Of a DNA stretch of 15,061 bases, positions 1 through 7,120 are shown in pieces; position 1 is the stretch's first letter; each line of letters begins with the position of its first letter. The translations under genes were made by a program, and so were the position numbers. The notes beneath the pieces are model-generated. The model saw only the letters and a program-made list of their open reading frames with translations, was not told the origin of the DNA and did no database searches. Origin of the DNA: Rhodospirillaceae bacterium (GTDB taxonomy: Bacteria; Pseudomonadota; Alphaproteobacteria; Rhodospirillales; Magnetovibrionaceae); the NCBI GenBank assembly GCA_002732845.1, contig NVSZ01000036.1, positions 11,367 through 26,427 of the forward strand, written 5' to 3'.

Positions 1-481
1 TCATTTGCTGGGCAAACGCATCGGAAATTTTATCACCCCAAAATTCATAGAGGTTTTTACCGCGCGGGGTTTTCAGTCTGGTCCCCATATCCAGCCGAAA
101 TGGGCGCACCAAATCAAAGGGGCGAAGTTTCCCATAGAGCCCCGAAATAATCATCACATGATCTTGGGCATAAGCTAAATCTTTGGCGCTTAAAGTGGCG
201 GCGTCTAGGCCCAAATAAGTGTCGCCGGAAAACATCAAACACGCGGGCTTGGCGTTGTCGGGAGTATGAGGAAAGCTGAAATTATCGTAATATGCGCTGA
301 CCTTGGCGGCTTGATTTTCGCTGATGTGCATCAATTTTTCGTAATCAGAAACATCTAAATTTCGCGCAATGTCGGACAGCTCGGTCACATCCTTGGTCCA
401 CTCTGGCGTGCTCAGACCCGCCATATCACGGTCCCAGTCTTTAAGATTCAAACGTTTGGCCGGAGAGATTACACAGAGCAT
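1..481 (-). CDS. yaaA: YaaA family peroxide stress protein (DUF328), 3' end cut off by the window
   Basis: The reverse strand reads from an ATG at 481 through 160 codons to the window edge with no stop. The protein opens with MLCVISPAKRLN, matching the family's N-terminal ISPAKxL signature, and near the visible end has SGLYGKLRPFDLVRPFRLDM and then RGKNLYEFWGD, both hallmark YaaA blocks. The E. coli protein is about 258 residues, so roughly the last 100 are missing here. Family knowledge: YaaA is cytosolic, binds DNA and limits intracellular iron and oxidative DNA damage during peroxide stress. It is divergent from the ArsC-like gene across 84 bases. A weak ribosome site (AAGG) lies about 10 bases before the ATG. 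Family assignment is secure; the function here is inferred from homologues. Confidence 0.93.
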   Translation of the reverse strand, partial: MLCVISPAKRLNLKDWDRDMAGLSTPEWTKDVTELSDIARNLDVSDYEKLMHISENQAAKVSAYYDNFSFPHTPDNAKPACLMFSGDTYLGLDAATLSAKDLAYAQDHVMIISGLYGKLRPFDLVRPFRLDMGTRLKTPRGKNLYEFWGDKISDAFAQQM

Positions 482-565
482 AGCGGGGTGCCTTTTTTAG
501 ACTTGTTCTAGAATATAAAGCAGAGTAGCCATAAGCGGAACTGAGGTCAAAGGAACTCCCAAAAA

Positions 566-907
566 ATGCTCACCGTTTATGGAATTAAAAATTGCGATAC
601 CGTGCGTAAAGCCTTGAAGTGGTTGGACGCAAATGGCACGGCGTATACCTTTCACGACTTTCGCAAAGACGGTTTAGAGACCGCCACCGTGCAACGCTGG
701 GTCGATGCCTTGGGGTGGGAATCGGTTTTGAACAAACGCTCAACGACTTGGCGCCAATTATCTGAAAAAGACAAATCTAGTCTGAATGACGTAACGGTGG
801 TGCGGGTTCTGGTGGATAACCCTACGTTGGTGAAGCGTCCGGTATTTGAATCTAAAGAGTATATCCTTCAAGGCTTTACAGATGCTGTACGGTCTAAATT
901 GTCATGA
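566..907 (+). CDS. ArsC/YffB-like (Spx/MgsR family) thioredoxin-fold protein
   Basis: A 113-residue cytosolic protein. It begins MLTVYGIKNCDTVRKALKWL; the single Cys10 in the GIKNCDT motif, with no CxxC, is the pattern of YffB-type ArsC-like proteins. The C-terminal VKRPVFE block is also a family mark. Length fits the family (about 110-120). Family knowledge: the fold is that of glutaredoxin-dependent arsenate reductase, but many YffB members are not arsenate reductases and may be glutathione-dependent thiol reductases. No ars operon genes adjoin it, so I would not call it arsC. The start at 566 is supported by AGGAAC about 10 bases upstream. It is followed by the promoter of the hopanoid-type operon, so it probably forms its own unit. 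Confidence 0.88.
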   Translation: MLTVYGIKNCDTVRKALKWLDANGTAYTFHDFRKDGLETATVQRWVDALGWESVLNKRSTTWRQLSEKDKSSLNDVTVVRVLVDNPTLVKRPVFESKEYILQGFTDAVRSKLS

Positions 908-950
908 AAATTTGGGTTTAACCTTAATTTTTAGAGACAATTGCCAAGTC

Positions 951-981
951 TTGAAAATGCCCTTATTATCCGCGTTATATA
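951..981 (+). promoter_or_regulatory. Probable sigma-70 type promoter of the mlaC/hpnM-hpnCDE operon
   Basis: TTGAAA at 951-956 matches the -35 consensus in five of six positions. It is followed 18-19 bases later by TTATATA at 975-981, usable as a -10. The predicted transcript would start roughly 30 bases before the ATG at 1017. It is the only good promoter I see before the four-gene plus-strand run. Inference from sequence only. Confidence 0.42.
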
Positions 982-1016
982 GCGATCGTTTTTTTAAGAA
1001 TTTAGGAACGCCATTC

Positions 1017-1643
1017 ATGTTTACGCGCCGCATTGCTCTTGTCAGTTTTTTTGTGTTTGCGATTTCCCTTTTGGGATCGCCTTTGAGTGTGGGTTCGGCC
1101 CGGGCCAATGGCACTGCGCAAACCTTTGTCGAAGGCATGGCGGATGAAGCCATTCAGGCCTTAACCGCCGAAGGCGTCAGCCGCGAAGATCGCATGTCCC
1201 GTTTTCGCGTACTTTTAAATGCAAACTTTGATGTGCCATTGATTGGTCGTTGGGTGTTGGGTCGGTCTTGGCGCAGGGCATCGGACATGGAAAAAGCGGA
1301 ATACCTGACCTTGTTCGAAGACTATATCGTGGTGACTTACGTTGAACGCTTTGACCAATATTCTGGTGAAAAGCTGAACGTTGTGAAATCCGTTGCCGAT
1401 CCGGGAAAAGACGCCATCGTATATTCCGAAATCAATCGCCCCTCGGGTGATGGGTTCATTCGCGTTAACTGGCGCGTTCGGGCTAAAGCCGATGTTTACA
1501 AAATCATTGATGTTTATGTCGAAGGCATTTCTATGAGCCAGACTCAACGCAAAGAGTTCGCTTCGGTGATCCGCTCGAACGGTGGTAAAATTTCTGCGCT
1601 GAATGATCTTTTGCGCAACAAAATCGCCCAACTCAACAATTAA
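1017..1643 (+). CDS. MlaC/Ttg2D family periplasmic phospholipid-binding protein (HpnM-like)
   Basis: A 208-residue protein. I place the start at the ATG at 1017, because AGGAAC lies 8 bases upstream and the protein then opens with a clean signal peptide: MFTRRIAL, a hydrophobic stretch and an AxA-type cleavage site (SARA, cut after about residue 30). An in-frame ATG at 846 lies inside the preceding gene and would bury the signal. The mature part has family features: a DVPLIGRWVLGRSWR block, then YLTLFEDYIVVTYVERFDQY and a C-terminal DVYVEGISMSQTQR with EFASVIRSNGG. MlaC proteins carry phospholipids across the periplasm. The version next to hopanoid genes is called HpnM. No mlaA, B, D, E or F gene is nearby. 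It sits 10 bases before hpnC, in the same operon, which favours the HpnM role in hopanoid or lipid handling. Confidence 0.88.
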   Translation: MFTRRIALVSFFVFAISLLGSPLSVGSARANGTAQTFVEGMADEAIQALTAEGVSREDRMSRFRVLLNANFDVPLIGRWVLGRSWRRASDMEKAEYLTLFEDYIVVTYVERFDQYSGEKLNVVKSVADPGKDAIVYSEINRPSGDGFIRVNWRVRAKADVYKIIDVYVEGISMSQTQRKEFASVIRSNGGKISALNDLLRNKIAQLNN

Positions 1644-1653
1644 GGTCCAAACG

Positions 1654-2463
1654 ATGAGCGCCAAAGGAGCGGGTGATGAAAACTTCCCCGTTGCCAGTCG
1701 TCTGCTGTCTGCAAAATCGCGTCCGCATGTGATGGCTTTTTATGCTTTTGCACGGGCTGCCGATGATGTGTCGGATGATCCCAGCTTAGGCGCGGAAGAT
1801 AAGCTTGACGTGTTGATGGGCATGAGTAAGCAATTGGCCAGTGGCGCCGAAGACCCCAGCCCCAACGTTTATAAACTGCACCAAAGCCTGAAGGCCACCG
1901 ATGTCACGCATGCGCATGCGCAAGATTTGTTAAAAGCATTCATGCGGGATGCGGAAAAATCCCGCACCGATGATTGGGCGGATTTGATGTCGTATTGCGA
2001 ATTATCGGCGGCCCCTGTTGGGCGTTACCTAATTGATTTAGAAGACGGAAAAGCCTTTCACGGTTTTAAAGCCAACGATGCTCTGTGTGCGGCGTTGCAA
2101 ATTCTCAACCATATTCAGGACGTCAAAGACGATTACCTGTCTTTGGACCGTATTTATGTTCCGGCGGATTGGATGGCGGCTTTGGGGGTCCAAGAAAAGG
2201 ATTTGGCCGGGGATCGTTCAACACCAAATCTGCGCAAGGTTTTGGATCAGATGTTAGATGGTGTCGATGCTTTGTTGATCGAAGCCGCACCGTTGACCAA
2301 AGATATTCAATCCCGGTCCTTGGCGCGCGAAGCCGGGGGCATTATAAACATCGCTAAGGCCTTATCGAAACAACTGCGGGTGAAAGACCCGGTGGCCGTG
2401 CGGGTTGAACTTACGAAAGTTCAAGCGGCACTGCATTTTTTATGGGGAGCTTTACGCGCGTGA
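1654..2463 (+). CDS. hpnC: Squalene synthase HpnC (hydroxysqualene synthase)
   Basis: A 269-residue member of the squalene/phytoene synthase family. The first Asp-rich motif is AFARAADDVSD (Asp37, Asp38, Asp41); the second is LNHIQDVKDDY (Asp156, Asp160), followed by LDRIYVPADW. These bind the Mg-diphosphate of the substrate. Family knowledge: HpnC converts presqualene diphosphate to hydroxysqualene, the second of three steps from farnesyl diphosphate to squalene in hopanoid-producing bacteria. The order hpnC-hpnD-hpnE is the standard cluster, which is how I separate C from D. I use the ATG at 1654, 10 bases after the previous stop; the open frame extends upstream only into the preceding gene. 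Its end overlaps the start region of hpnD, implying coupled translation. Confidence 0.93.
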   Translation: MSAKGAGDENFPVASRLLSAKSRPHVMAFYAFARAADDVSDDPSLGAEDKLDVLMGMSKQLASGAEDPSPNVYKLHQSLKATDVTHAHAQDLLKAFMRDAEKSRTDDWADLMSYCELSAAPVGRYLIDLEDGKAFHGFKANDALCAALQILNHIQDVKDDYLSLDRIYVPADWMAALGVQEKDLAGDRSTPNLRKVLDQMLDGVDALLIEAAPLTKDIQSRSLAREAGGIINIAKALSKQLRVKDPVAVRVELTKVQAALHFLWGALRA

Positions 2464-3293
2464 GCTCAAACGCTGAAAACACTTTAAATGCTTCGGGAAG
2501 CTCTTTTTATTGGGCGCTGAAACTGTTGCCGGCGCGCAAACGCGAAGCCATGTTTCGGGTCTATGCATTTTGCCGCGTGGTTGACGACATCGCGGATGGC
2601 GACGACCCGGCTTCTCAAAAAATGCAAGATTTAGAAATCCACCGCAAAGCCGTTGAGGTTCTGTTTTCGGGTGGTAAGCCTGTGCCGGCCTGTGTTGAAG
2701 ACCTGCGCTGCGTGATGGATCATTTTGATGTGGAAAAAGATGATCTTTTGGCGGTCATTGATGGCATGGAAATGGATGCTTATGACACCGTTACCATGAA
2801 AGACGAAGCCACATTCGATTTGTATATCGACCGGGTGGCGTCGGCGGTGGGACGGTTGTCCGATAAAGTGTTTGGCCTATCTGGACCCGATGCGGATCAG
2901 CTGGCCTATCATCTGGGCCGGGCCTTACAAATCACCAATATTTTGCGCGACATCGAAGAAGACGCCGAACGTGGACGATTGTATTTGCCCGCCGATTTGT
3001 TGGCAGCGCATAAGGCTTCGGGCGATAGCCCCCAAGCCGTCATGCAAAACCCAAATTTAGGCGCGGCCTTGGATGTCTTGGCCACCCGTGCGCACAATCA
3101 TTATGACCAAACCAGAGACGCGCTTAGCCGTTTGGACAGAGCCTCAACACGGCCCGCTCGCATGATGCAGGCGGTCTATAGCCGGGTTTTAGAAGGTTTA
3201 GAGGCTCGTGGTCTTGCCAATGTGCATATTCCCGTGAAATTTTCAAAATTCAAAAAACTGTGGTTGGCGTTGCGGTACGGTGTGTTTGGATGA
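2460..3293 (+). CDS. hpnD: Presqualene diphosphate synthase HpnD
   Basis: Squalene/phytoene synthase family, 277 residues from GTG 2460. Motif one is YAFCRVVDDIADGD (Asp42, Asp43, Asp46); motif two is ITNILRDIEEDAERGRLYLP, close to the phytoene synthase type. HpnD condenses two farnesyl diphosphates to presqualene diphosphate, which HpnC and HpnE then process. Start choice: GTG 2460 forms a GTGA overlap with the hpnC stop and has GGGGAG about 10 bases upstream. An in-frame ATG at 2442 (283 residues) has no Shine-Dalgarno in front and would overlap hpnC by 22 bases. I prefer 2460 but cannot exclude 2442. The gene ends in an ATGA overlap with hpnE. Confidence 0.93.
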   Translation: MSSNAENTLNASGSSFYWALKLLPARKREAMFRVYAFCRVVDDIADGDDPASQKMQDLEIHRKAVEVLFSGGKPVPACVEDLRCVMDHFDVEKDDLLAVIDGMEMDAYDTVTMKDEATFDLYIDRVASAVGRLSDKVFGLSGPDADQLAYHLGRALQITNILRDIEEDAERGRLYLPADLLAAHKASGDSPQAVMQNPNLGAALDVLATRAHNHYDQTRDALSRLDRASTRPARMMQAVYSRVLEGLEARGLANVHIPVKFSKFKKLWLALRYGVFG

Positions 3294-4543
3294 GCCCAAA
3301 TGTGTACATCATCGGCGCCGGAATGGCCGGGTTGTCCGCTGCTGTGCGCTTGGCAAAATCCGGATCAAACGTCACCGTTTTCGAAGCCGCCCCCCATGGC
3401 GGCGGCCGTTGTCGTAGCTTTTATGACAAGTCCTTAGACACCATCATCGACAACGGGGCTCACCTGATGATGAGCGGTAATTCCGACATCATGGCGCTGT
3501 TAAAGCTGACCGGAGGGACCGATGAGGTTTATGCCTTGGAGCGCACCCGGTTCGATTTTCTGGACGTGTCAAATGACCAAAGGTGGAGCGTAGATTTGGG
3601 CGCTGGGCGCGGGAAAATGGCTTTGTTGGCGTGGATATTTGATGCCCGTCGGCGGCCACCCAATGTCAGCCCTTGGACTTTAATCTTGGATGTTTTGGCG
3701 CTCAAACGATCCAAAGGTAAAACCGTCGCGGATTGTTTGGATATTAAAGCCCCCCATTTTCGCAGCTTTTGGGAACCGCTGTGCGTTGGCGTGTTGAATG
3801 CCAACGCGAATGAGGCGGCCGCTGAATTGTTGTGGGCCGTGTTCGAAGAAACCGTATTGCGGGGCGGTTATTTTGCCCGCCCGTTGTTAACGCGCCGGGG
3901 GTTGGGCGCGGCCTTGGTTGATCCCGCCTTAAAGACTTTAAAGGATTTGGGCGTTGATGTTCAGTTTGGAAAACGTCTGCAAGGCTTGGATTTTAAAGAT
4001 GGCCGAGTGGCGTGTTTGAATTTTACAAATGGTGCCGAAGTTTTGGGGGCCGGTGATCGGGTGATCTTAGCCATTCCGCATTTTGCGCTCCAAGGCGTGC
4101 TGGATAACTTCGCCGTGCCAAAGGGGGCGCATGCCATTTTAAACGTGCACTTTCGCTTAGATGAAGACGTCGAGGCTGGGTTCATGGGGCTGATCGGCTC
4201 GCCCGTGCAATGGGTCTTTACGCGGGGCAACATCGCGTCCGTAACCATGAGTGTCGCGGACGATTGGGTCAAAAAATCAGCCACAGACATCGCCACGGCT
4301 TTGTGGCCCGATGTGGTCAAAGTTTTGCGTTTGAAAAACGATCAAATTCCGCCGTATCGGGTTATCAAAGAACGCCGCGCAACTTTTGTGCAAAGCCCGA
4401 AAGCCCTTACCTTGCGGGCAGACCCCCAAACAAAATACGAAAACTTATTCTTAGCCGGGGACTGGACCAACACAGGCCTGCCCGCCACCATCGAAAGTGC
4501 GGTGCGGTCTGGGCGCAAGGCGGCTGAAGCTGTGTTAGGTTAA
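3290..4543 (+). CDS. hpnE: Hydroxysqualene dehydroxylase HpnE (FAD-dependent)
   Basis: A 417-residue FAD-dependent amine-oxidase-fold protein. The N-terminus has a dinucleotide-binding motif, VYIIGAGMAGLSAA (Gly9, Gly11, Gly14), the ribose-binding Glu32 and GGGRCRS. The C-terminus has the second FAD motif, LFLAGDWTNTGLPATIESA, from about residue 387. Family knowledge: HpnE reduces hydroxysqualene to squalene and is related to carotenoid desaturases; position directly after hpnC and hpnD fixes the assignment. The ATG at 3290 overlaps the hpnD stop as ATGA; an upstream GTG at 3260 is in frame but lies inside hpnD. No squalene-hopene cyclase gene (shc/hpnF) is seen in the window, so the operon as visible stops at squalene. 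The stop overlaps that of ispH on the other strand. Confidence 0.94.
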   Translation: MSPNVYIIGAGMAGLSAAVRLAKSGSNVTVFEAAPHGGGRCRSFYDKSLDTIIDNGAHLMMSGNSDIMALLKLTGGTDEVYALERTRFDFLDVSNDQRWSVDLGAGRGKMALLAWIFDARRRPPNVSPWTLILDVLALKRSKGKTVADCLDIKAPHFRSFWEPLCVGVLNANANEAAAELLWAVFEETVLRGGYFARPLLTRRGLGAALVDPALKTLKDLGVDVQFGKRLQGLDFKDGRVACLNFTNGAEVLGAGDRVILAIPHFALQGVLDNFAVPKGAHAILNVHFRLDEDVEAGFMGLIGSPVQWVFTRGNIASVTMSVADDWVKKSATDIATALWPDVVKVLRLKNDQIPPYRVIKERRATFVQSPKALTLRADPQTKYENLFLAGDWTNTGLPATIESAVRSGRKAAEAVLG

Positions 4544-5526
4544 TCGCGCAACTCTTCAGGCAATTTGAAATGCATATTTTCTTCGATGCCGGACAGAATT
4601 TGGATCTTTGTGGTGCGAAATTCGGCGAGTTTTTCTAAGACGCCTTGCAATAATATTTCTGGTGCCGAGGCTCCGGCGGTGATGCCGACCGTGTCGATGT
4701 TATCCAACCATTCAGGATTCAGAGCATCGGCATCGTCAATTAAGTGGCTGGGGACGGTGCAGTCGATGCCGATTTCCCGCAATCGATTAGAATTCGAGCT
4801 ATTTTTGGCGCCAATCACCAACAACAATCCGATGTTTTCATGTTTGACCAAATCCCTGACGGCTTGTTGGCGGTTTTGTGTGGCGTAGCAAATGTCTTTT
4901 AGAGCCGGGCCTTTAATGGTGGGGAAGCGGCTTTTCAGGGCGTCGATAATATCGCGGGTATCGTCAACGCTGAGCGTGGTTTGCGTGATGTAAGACAGCT
5001 GATCCGGTGTGTTTGTGACTAAGTTCTGAACATCTGCAACGGTGCCAACCAAATGCGTGGTGCCATGAATGCGCCCCAATGTGCCGACCACTTCGGGGTG
5101 GCCTTCGTGTCCGATCAAGATGACTTCTTTGCCTTTGTCGGCATGTTTTTGGCCTTGGCGATGGATTTTGGTGACCAAAGGGCAGGCGGCATCAATATAG
5201 GGTAAGTCTCGGCGTTTGGCTTCGTTTTCAACTTTGTCCGATACGCCGTGGGCTGAAAAAATAGTGTGTCCGCCTTCGGGGATTTCGTCCAGTTCTTTAA
5301 CAAAAACGGCACCCAAACTCTTGAGCTCGTCGACGACAAAGCGATTGTGAACGATTTCATGGCGCACATATACGGGCGCCCCATATTTTCCCAAGGCCTT
5401 TTTGACGATGGCGATGGCGCGGTCAACCCCCGCACAAAATCCGCGCGGTTGGGCCAAGATGATGCGTAAAGGGGCCCGCGTAGAATCGGCGGCAGAGACA
5501 GAGGCAGGGGCAGTTTGAGACGTCAT
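4540..5526 (-). CDS. ispH: 4-hydroxy-3-methylbut-2-enyl diphosphate reductase (IspH/LytB)
   Basis: A 328-residue enzyme of the MEP pathway that reduces HMBPP to IPP and DMAPP using a [4Fe-4S] cluster. The three cluster cysteines are visible: Cys31 in QPRGFCAGVDRA, Cys115 in DAACPLVTK and Cys213 in KDICYATQNRQ. Active-site blocks GHEGHPE (His143, Glu145) and TQTTLSVDDT are intact, as is the SNSNRL motif. About 19 residues precede the usual start of the domain. The ATG at 5526 has GGAAAC 5 bases upstream. It converges on hpnE with overlapping stops, so products of the two facing transcription units feed the same isoprenoid route: IspH makes precursors, HpnCDE consume them. Confidence 0.97.
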   Translation of the reverse strand: MTSQTAPASVSAADSTRAPLRIILAQPRGFCAGVDRAIAIVKKALGKYGAPVYVRHEIVHNRFVVDELKSLGAVFVKELDEIPEGGHTIFSAHGVSDKVENEAKRRDLPYIDAACPLVTKIHRQGQKHADKGKEVILIGHEGHPEVVGTLGRIHGTTHLVGTVADVQNLVTNTPDQLSYITQTTLSVDDTRDIIDALKSRFPTIKGPALKDICYATQNRQQAVRDLVKHENIGLLLVIGAKNSSNSNRLREIGIDCTVPSHLIDDADALNPEWLDNIDTVGITAGASAPEILLQGVLEKLAEFRTTKIQILSGIEENMHFKLPEELRD

Positions 5527-5564
5527 AGAGTTTCCAACGGGGTAAAAGTTCAGCTCGAAAGTTT

Positions 5565-5592
5565 GTTATACGCCATCATAACGGATAATGAA
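5565..5592 (-). promoter_or_regulatory. Possible ispH promoter
   Basis: On the minus strand TTCATT (5592-5587) is followed after 16 bases by TATAAC (5570-5565). The transcript would begin about 30 bases before the ispH ATG at 5526. The -10 is good (five of six); the -35 is only fair. Inference. Confidence 0.38.
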
Positions 5593-5683
5593 GCGTAATA
5601 TAACCATGCTAAAAACACAGGTATTACAAGGGTTTTTGGGCAATACCCCTTGACTCCGCTAAGGTATATATGCGAGGGTTGTA

Positions 5684-5800
5684 ATGTTCAGTGCCCTAAA
5701 GGGGCTGGGCAAGGGTGGTAGGCTCAAAAAAGAGCTTAGCCGCCCGATTTTCCGGCCACGTTTGGCGGATAAAGTGCTTGGACTTAAGGCCCGTGTGTAG
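5684..5800 (+). CDS. Possible 38-residue very basic small ORF (doubtful)
   Basis: ATG at 5684, stop TAG at 5798-5800. GAGGG ends 5 bases before the ATG, an acceptable ribosome site. The predicted peptide starts MFSALKGLGKGGRLKKELS and contains 11 Lys/Arg against 2 acidic residues. No family is recognised. An ORF of this length can arise by chance, and a hairpin lies inside it, so it could equally be a structured leader or RNA. If translated it could be a leader peptide or small nucleic-acid-binding or membrane-active peptide; the sequence does not decide. Confidence 0.22.
   Translation: MFSALKGLGKGGRLKKELSRPIFRPRLADKVLGLKARV
5713..5745 (+). other. Hairpin with an A6 loop, function unknown
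   Basis: Outer arms GGGTGG (5713-5718) and CCGCCC (5740-5745) pair with one G-U; inner arms GCTC (5722-5725) and GAGC (5732-5735) close a loop of six A. A 3-by-4 internal loop separates the two stems. It is followed by GATTTTCC, too few T for a confident intrinsic terminator. It may be an attenuator-like or RNA structure. Confidence 0.3.
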
Positions 5801-5901
5801 GGGGCGTGCGAAAAAAGATCAGATATCTTAAATCTGCCATTTCTTCGCCGTATTCTTGGTTCAGGTTTGTTGGGACATTGCTTCTACAGGAGAATACCCG
5901 A

Positions 5902-6117
5902 ATGACGTATGATTTGCTTTTATCTGATTTAATTTCATATGAAATTTTATTTATAAGCGGCTTTGCAATTGCAATTTCAGCCCTTGTTGTTGCGGTTCTC
6001 GCGACACTTTCTCAGTCTATTTCTCAAATGAAGCAGCCCGATCTTAAGCCTATTCCCATCCGGGTTAAACGCGATGATGTTCGTTATCGTCGCCGTCACC
6101 CTCGGGATTTTCGCTAA
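5902..6117 (+). CDS. Small single-span membrane protein of unknown function upstream of rpoH
   Basis: A 71-residue protein starting MTYDLLLSDLISYEILF. ATG 5902 is chosen because CAGGAGAA lies about 7-8 bases upstream; the frame stays open to a GTG at 5806, but that segment has no ribosome site. One hydrophobic segment spans about residues 14-36 (rich in I, A, L, V), followed by a strongly basic C-terminal tail with RYRRRHPRDFR at the end. By the positive-inside rule the tail should be cytoplasmic and the short N-terminus outside. I recognise no family. The gene ends 56 bases before the rpoH ATG on the same strand with no terminator between them, so co-transcription with rpoH is likely. Whether it touches the heat-shock response is unknown. 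Confidence 0.62.
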   Translation: MTYDLLLSDLISYEILFISGFAIAISALVVAVLATLSQSISQMKQPDLKPIPIRVKRDDVRYRRRHPRDFR

Positions 6118-6173
6118 GATCATTTGTTCCGCGCAGTTGATGCGTTTTGCTTAATTTGGGAGTTTCGCTCGCC

Positions 6174-7103
6174 ATGACCACAAATATTTCTACACCCCGT
6201 AATTTTTCCGTTGCCAATACCGAAGGCGGCCTTTCTGATTATTTTAAGGAAGCCTGGAAGTATCCCATTTTGGAAGCCAAGGTCGAGCGCGAGCTGGCCG
6301 AACGGTGGCGCGATGAAGCCGACCGGGGGGCCGCGCACCAATTGGTGACCAGCCATTTGCGTTTGGTGGTGAAAATCGCCATGGGCTATCGTGGCTATGG
6401 TCTGCCTGTTGCGGATTTGGTTTCCGAAGGCAACATCGGTTTGATGAAAGCCGTCAAAAAATTCGAACCTGAACGCGGTTTCCGCTTGTCCACCTATGCC
6501 ATGTGGTGGATTAAAGCGTCGATCACCGAATACGTTTTGCGGTCGTGGTCTTTGGTCAAAATGGGTACGGTTGCGGCTCAGAAAAAATTGTTTTTCAGCC
6601 TGCGTCGTCACAAAAAACGCCTAGGTATCGAAGATACTGGCGAACTTTCTCCGGCTCAGGCTAAATTGCTGTCGGATGATTTGGACATTCCTGCCCGCGA
6701 AGTGATCAACATTAACCGTCGTTTGGCGTCTAAGGATATGAGCCTGAACGCTCCGGTGGGACAAGACGGTGACAGCACCATCGAATTTCAAGACCAACTG
6801 GTTTACGAAGGTGCATCACCCGAAGAGCTTGCCGAAGTCGGACAAGAACGTACGTTAAACAACGAACTTTTGCAGTCCGCGATTTCCGACTTGGATGACC
6901 GCGAACGCCATATCTTTGTCGAACGTCGCCTCACAGAGGCCCCCGTGACGTTGGAACAATTGGGCGTGCACTTTGGTGTATCGCGCGAACGCATTCGTCA
7001 ATTGGAAGTGCGTGCGTTTCAAAAGGTACAAGCCGCTATGACGGCTGCGGTTAGCCAGCTTGAAGAAGCGGGTGACGCGGCGTTTCTTGAACACACGGCT
7101 TAA
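6174..7103 (+). CDS. rpoH: RNA polymerase sigma-32 factor RpoH
   Basis: A 309-residue sigma-70 family factor. The RpoH box QKKLFFSLRRHKKRL (about residues 136-150) identifies sigma-32 rather than sigma-70 or sigma-S. Region 2 includes HLRLVVKIAMGYRGYGLP, LVSEGNIGLMKAV and STYAMWWIKASI (about 61-117), which bind core and the -10 element. Region 4.2 helix-turn-helix is LEQLGVHFGVSRERIRQLE (about 260-278). Family knowledge: it directs transcription of chaperone and protease genes on heat shock. ATG 6174 is preceded by TTGGGAG about 11 bases away; an in-frame TTG at 6147 would add nine residues not typical of the family. The length is somewhat above the E. coli 284. Alphaproteobacteria may have several rpoH paralogues; I cannot say which this is. 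Confidence 0.96.
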   Translation: MTTNISTPRNFSVANTEGGLSDYFKEAWKYPILEAKVERELAERWRDEADRGAAHQLVTSHLRLVVKIAMGYRGYGLPVADLVSEGNIGLMKAVKKFEPERGFRLSTYAMWWIKASITEYVLRSWSLVKMGTVAAQKKLFFSLRRHKKRLGIEDTGELSPAQAKLLSDDLDIPAREVININRRLASKDMSLNAPVGQDGDSTIEFQDQLVYEGASPEELAEVGQERTLNNELLQSAISDLDDRERHIFVERRLTEAPVTLEQLGVHFGVSRERIRQLEVRAFQKVQAAMTAAVSQLEEAGDAAFLEHTA

Positions 7104-7120
7104 CGAAAGGGCACAACAAC

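Larger units (their letters stand above)
5527..5901. other. 375-base spacer between ispH and the small membrane gene before rpoH
   Basis: Apart from the probable ispH promoter, this spacer holds a possible 38-codon plus-strand ORF (5684-5800) and an A-loop hairpin inside it (5713-5745), plus a short dyad CAGAT-N7-ATCTG near 5820. I recognise no known structured RNA (not tmRNA, 4.5S, 6S or RNase P by eye). It must also supply a promoter for the genes leading into rpoH, but I could not settle on one. Confidence 0.5.

Noticed and set aside
505..520. TTCTAGAA palindrome between yaaA and the ArsC-like gene as an oxidative-stress operator
   Set aside because: It is an 8-base palindrome with no match to a regulator site I can name; the 84-base divergent spacer surely holds promoters but I could not place them reliably.
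1215..1664. A 149-codon minus-strand reading frame opposite the MlaC-like gene
   Set aside because: It is antisense to a clear MlaC-family gene with a signal peptide, has no family resemblance and no ribosome site of note.
5635..5649. GGGT/ACCC short inverted repeat upstream of the small ORF
   Set aside because: Only four pairs with a long loop; not above background.
5650..5672. TTGACT followed by TATATA in the ispH-rpoH spacer, resembling a promoter; also a CTTGA resembling a sigma-32 -35 element
   Set aside because: The two boxes are only 9 bases apart, far from the 16-18 needed for sigma-70, and no sigma-32 -10 element sits at the right distance.
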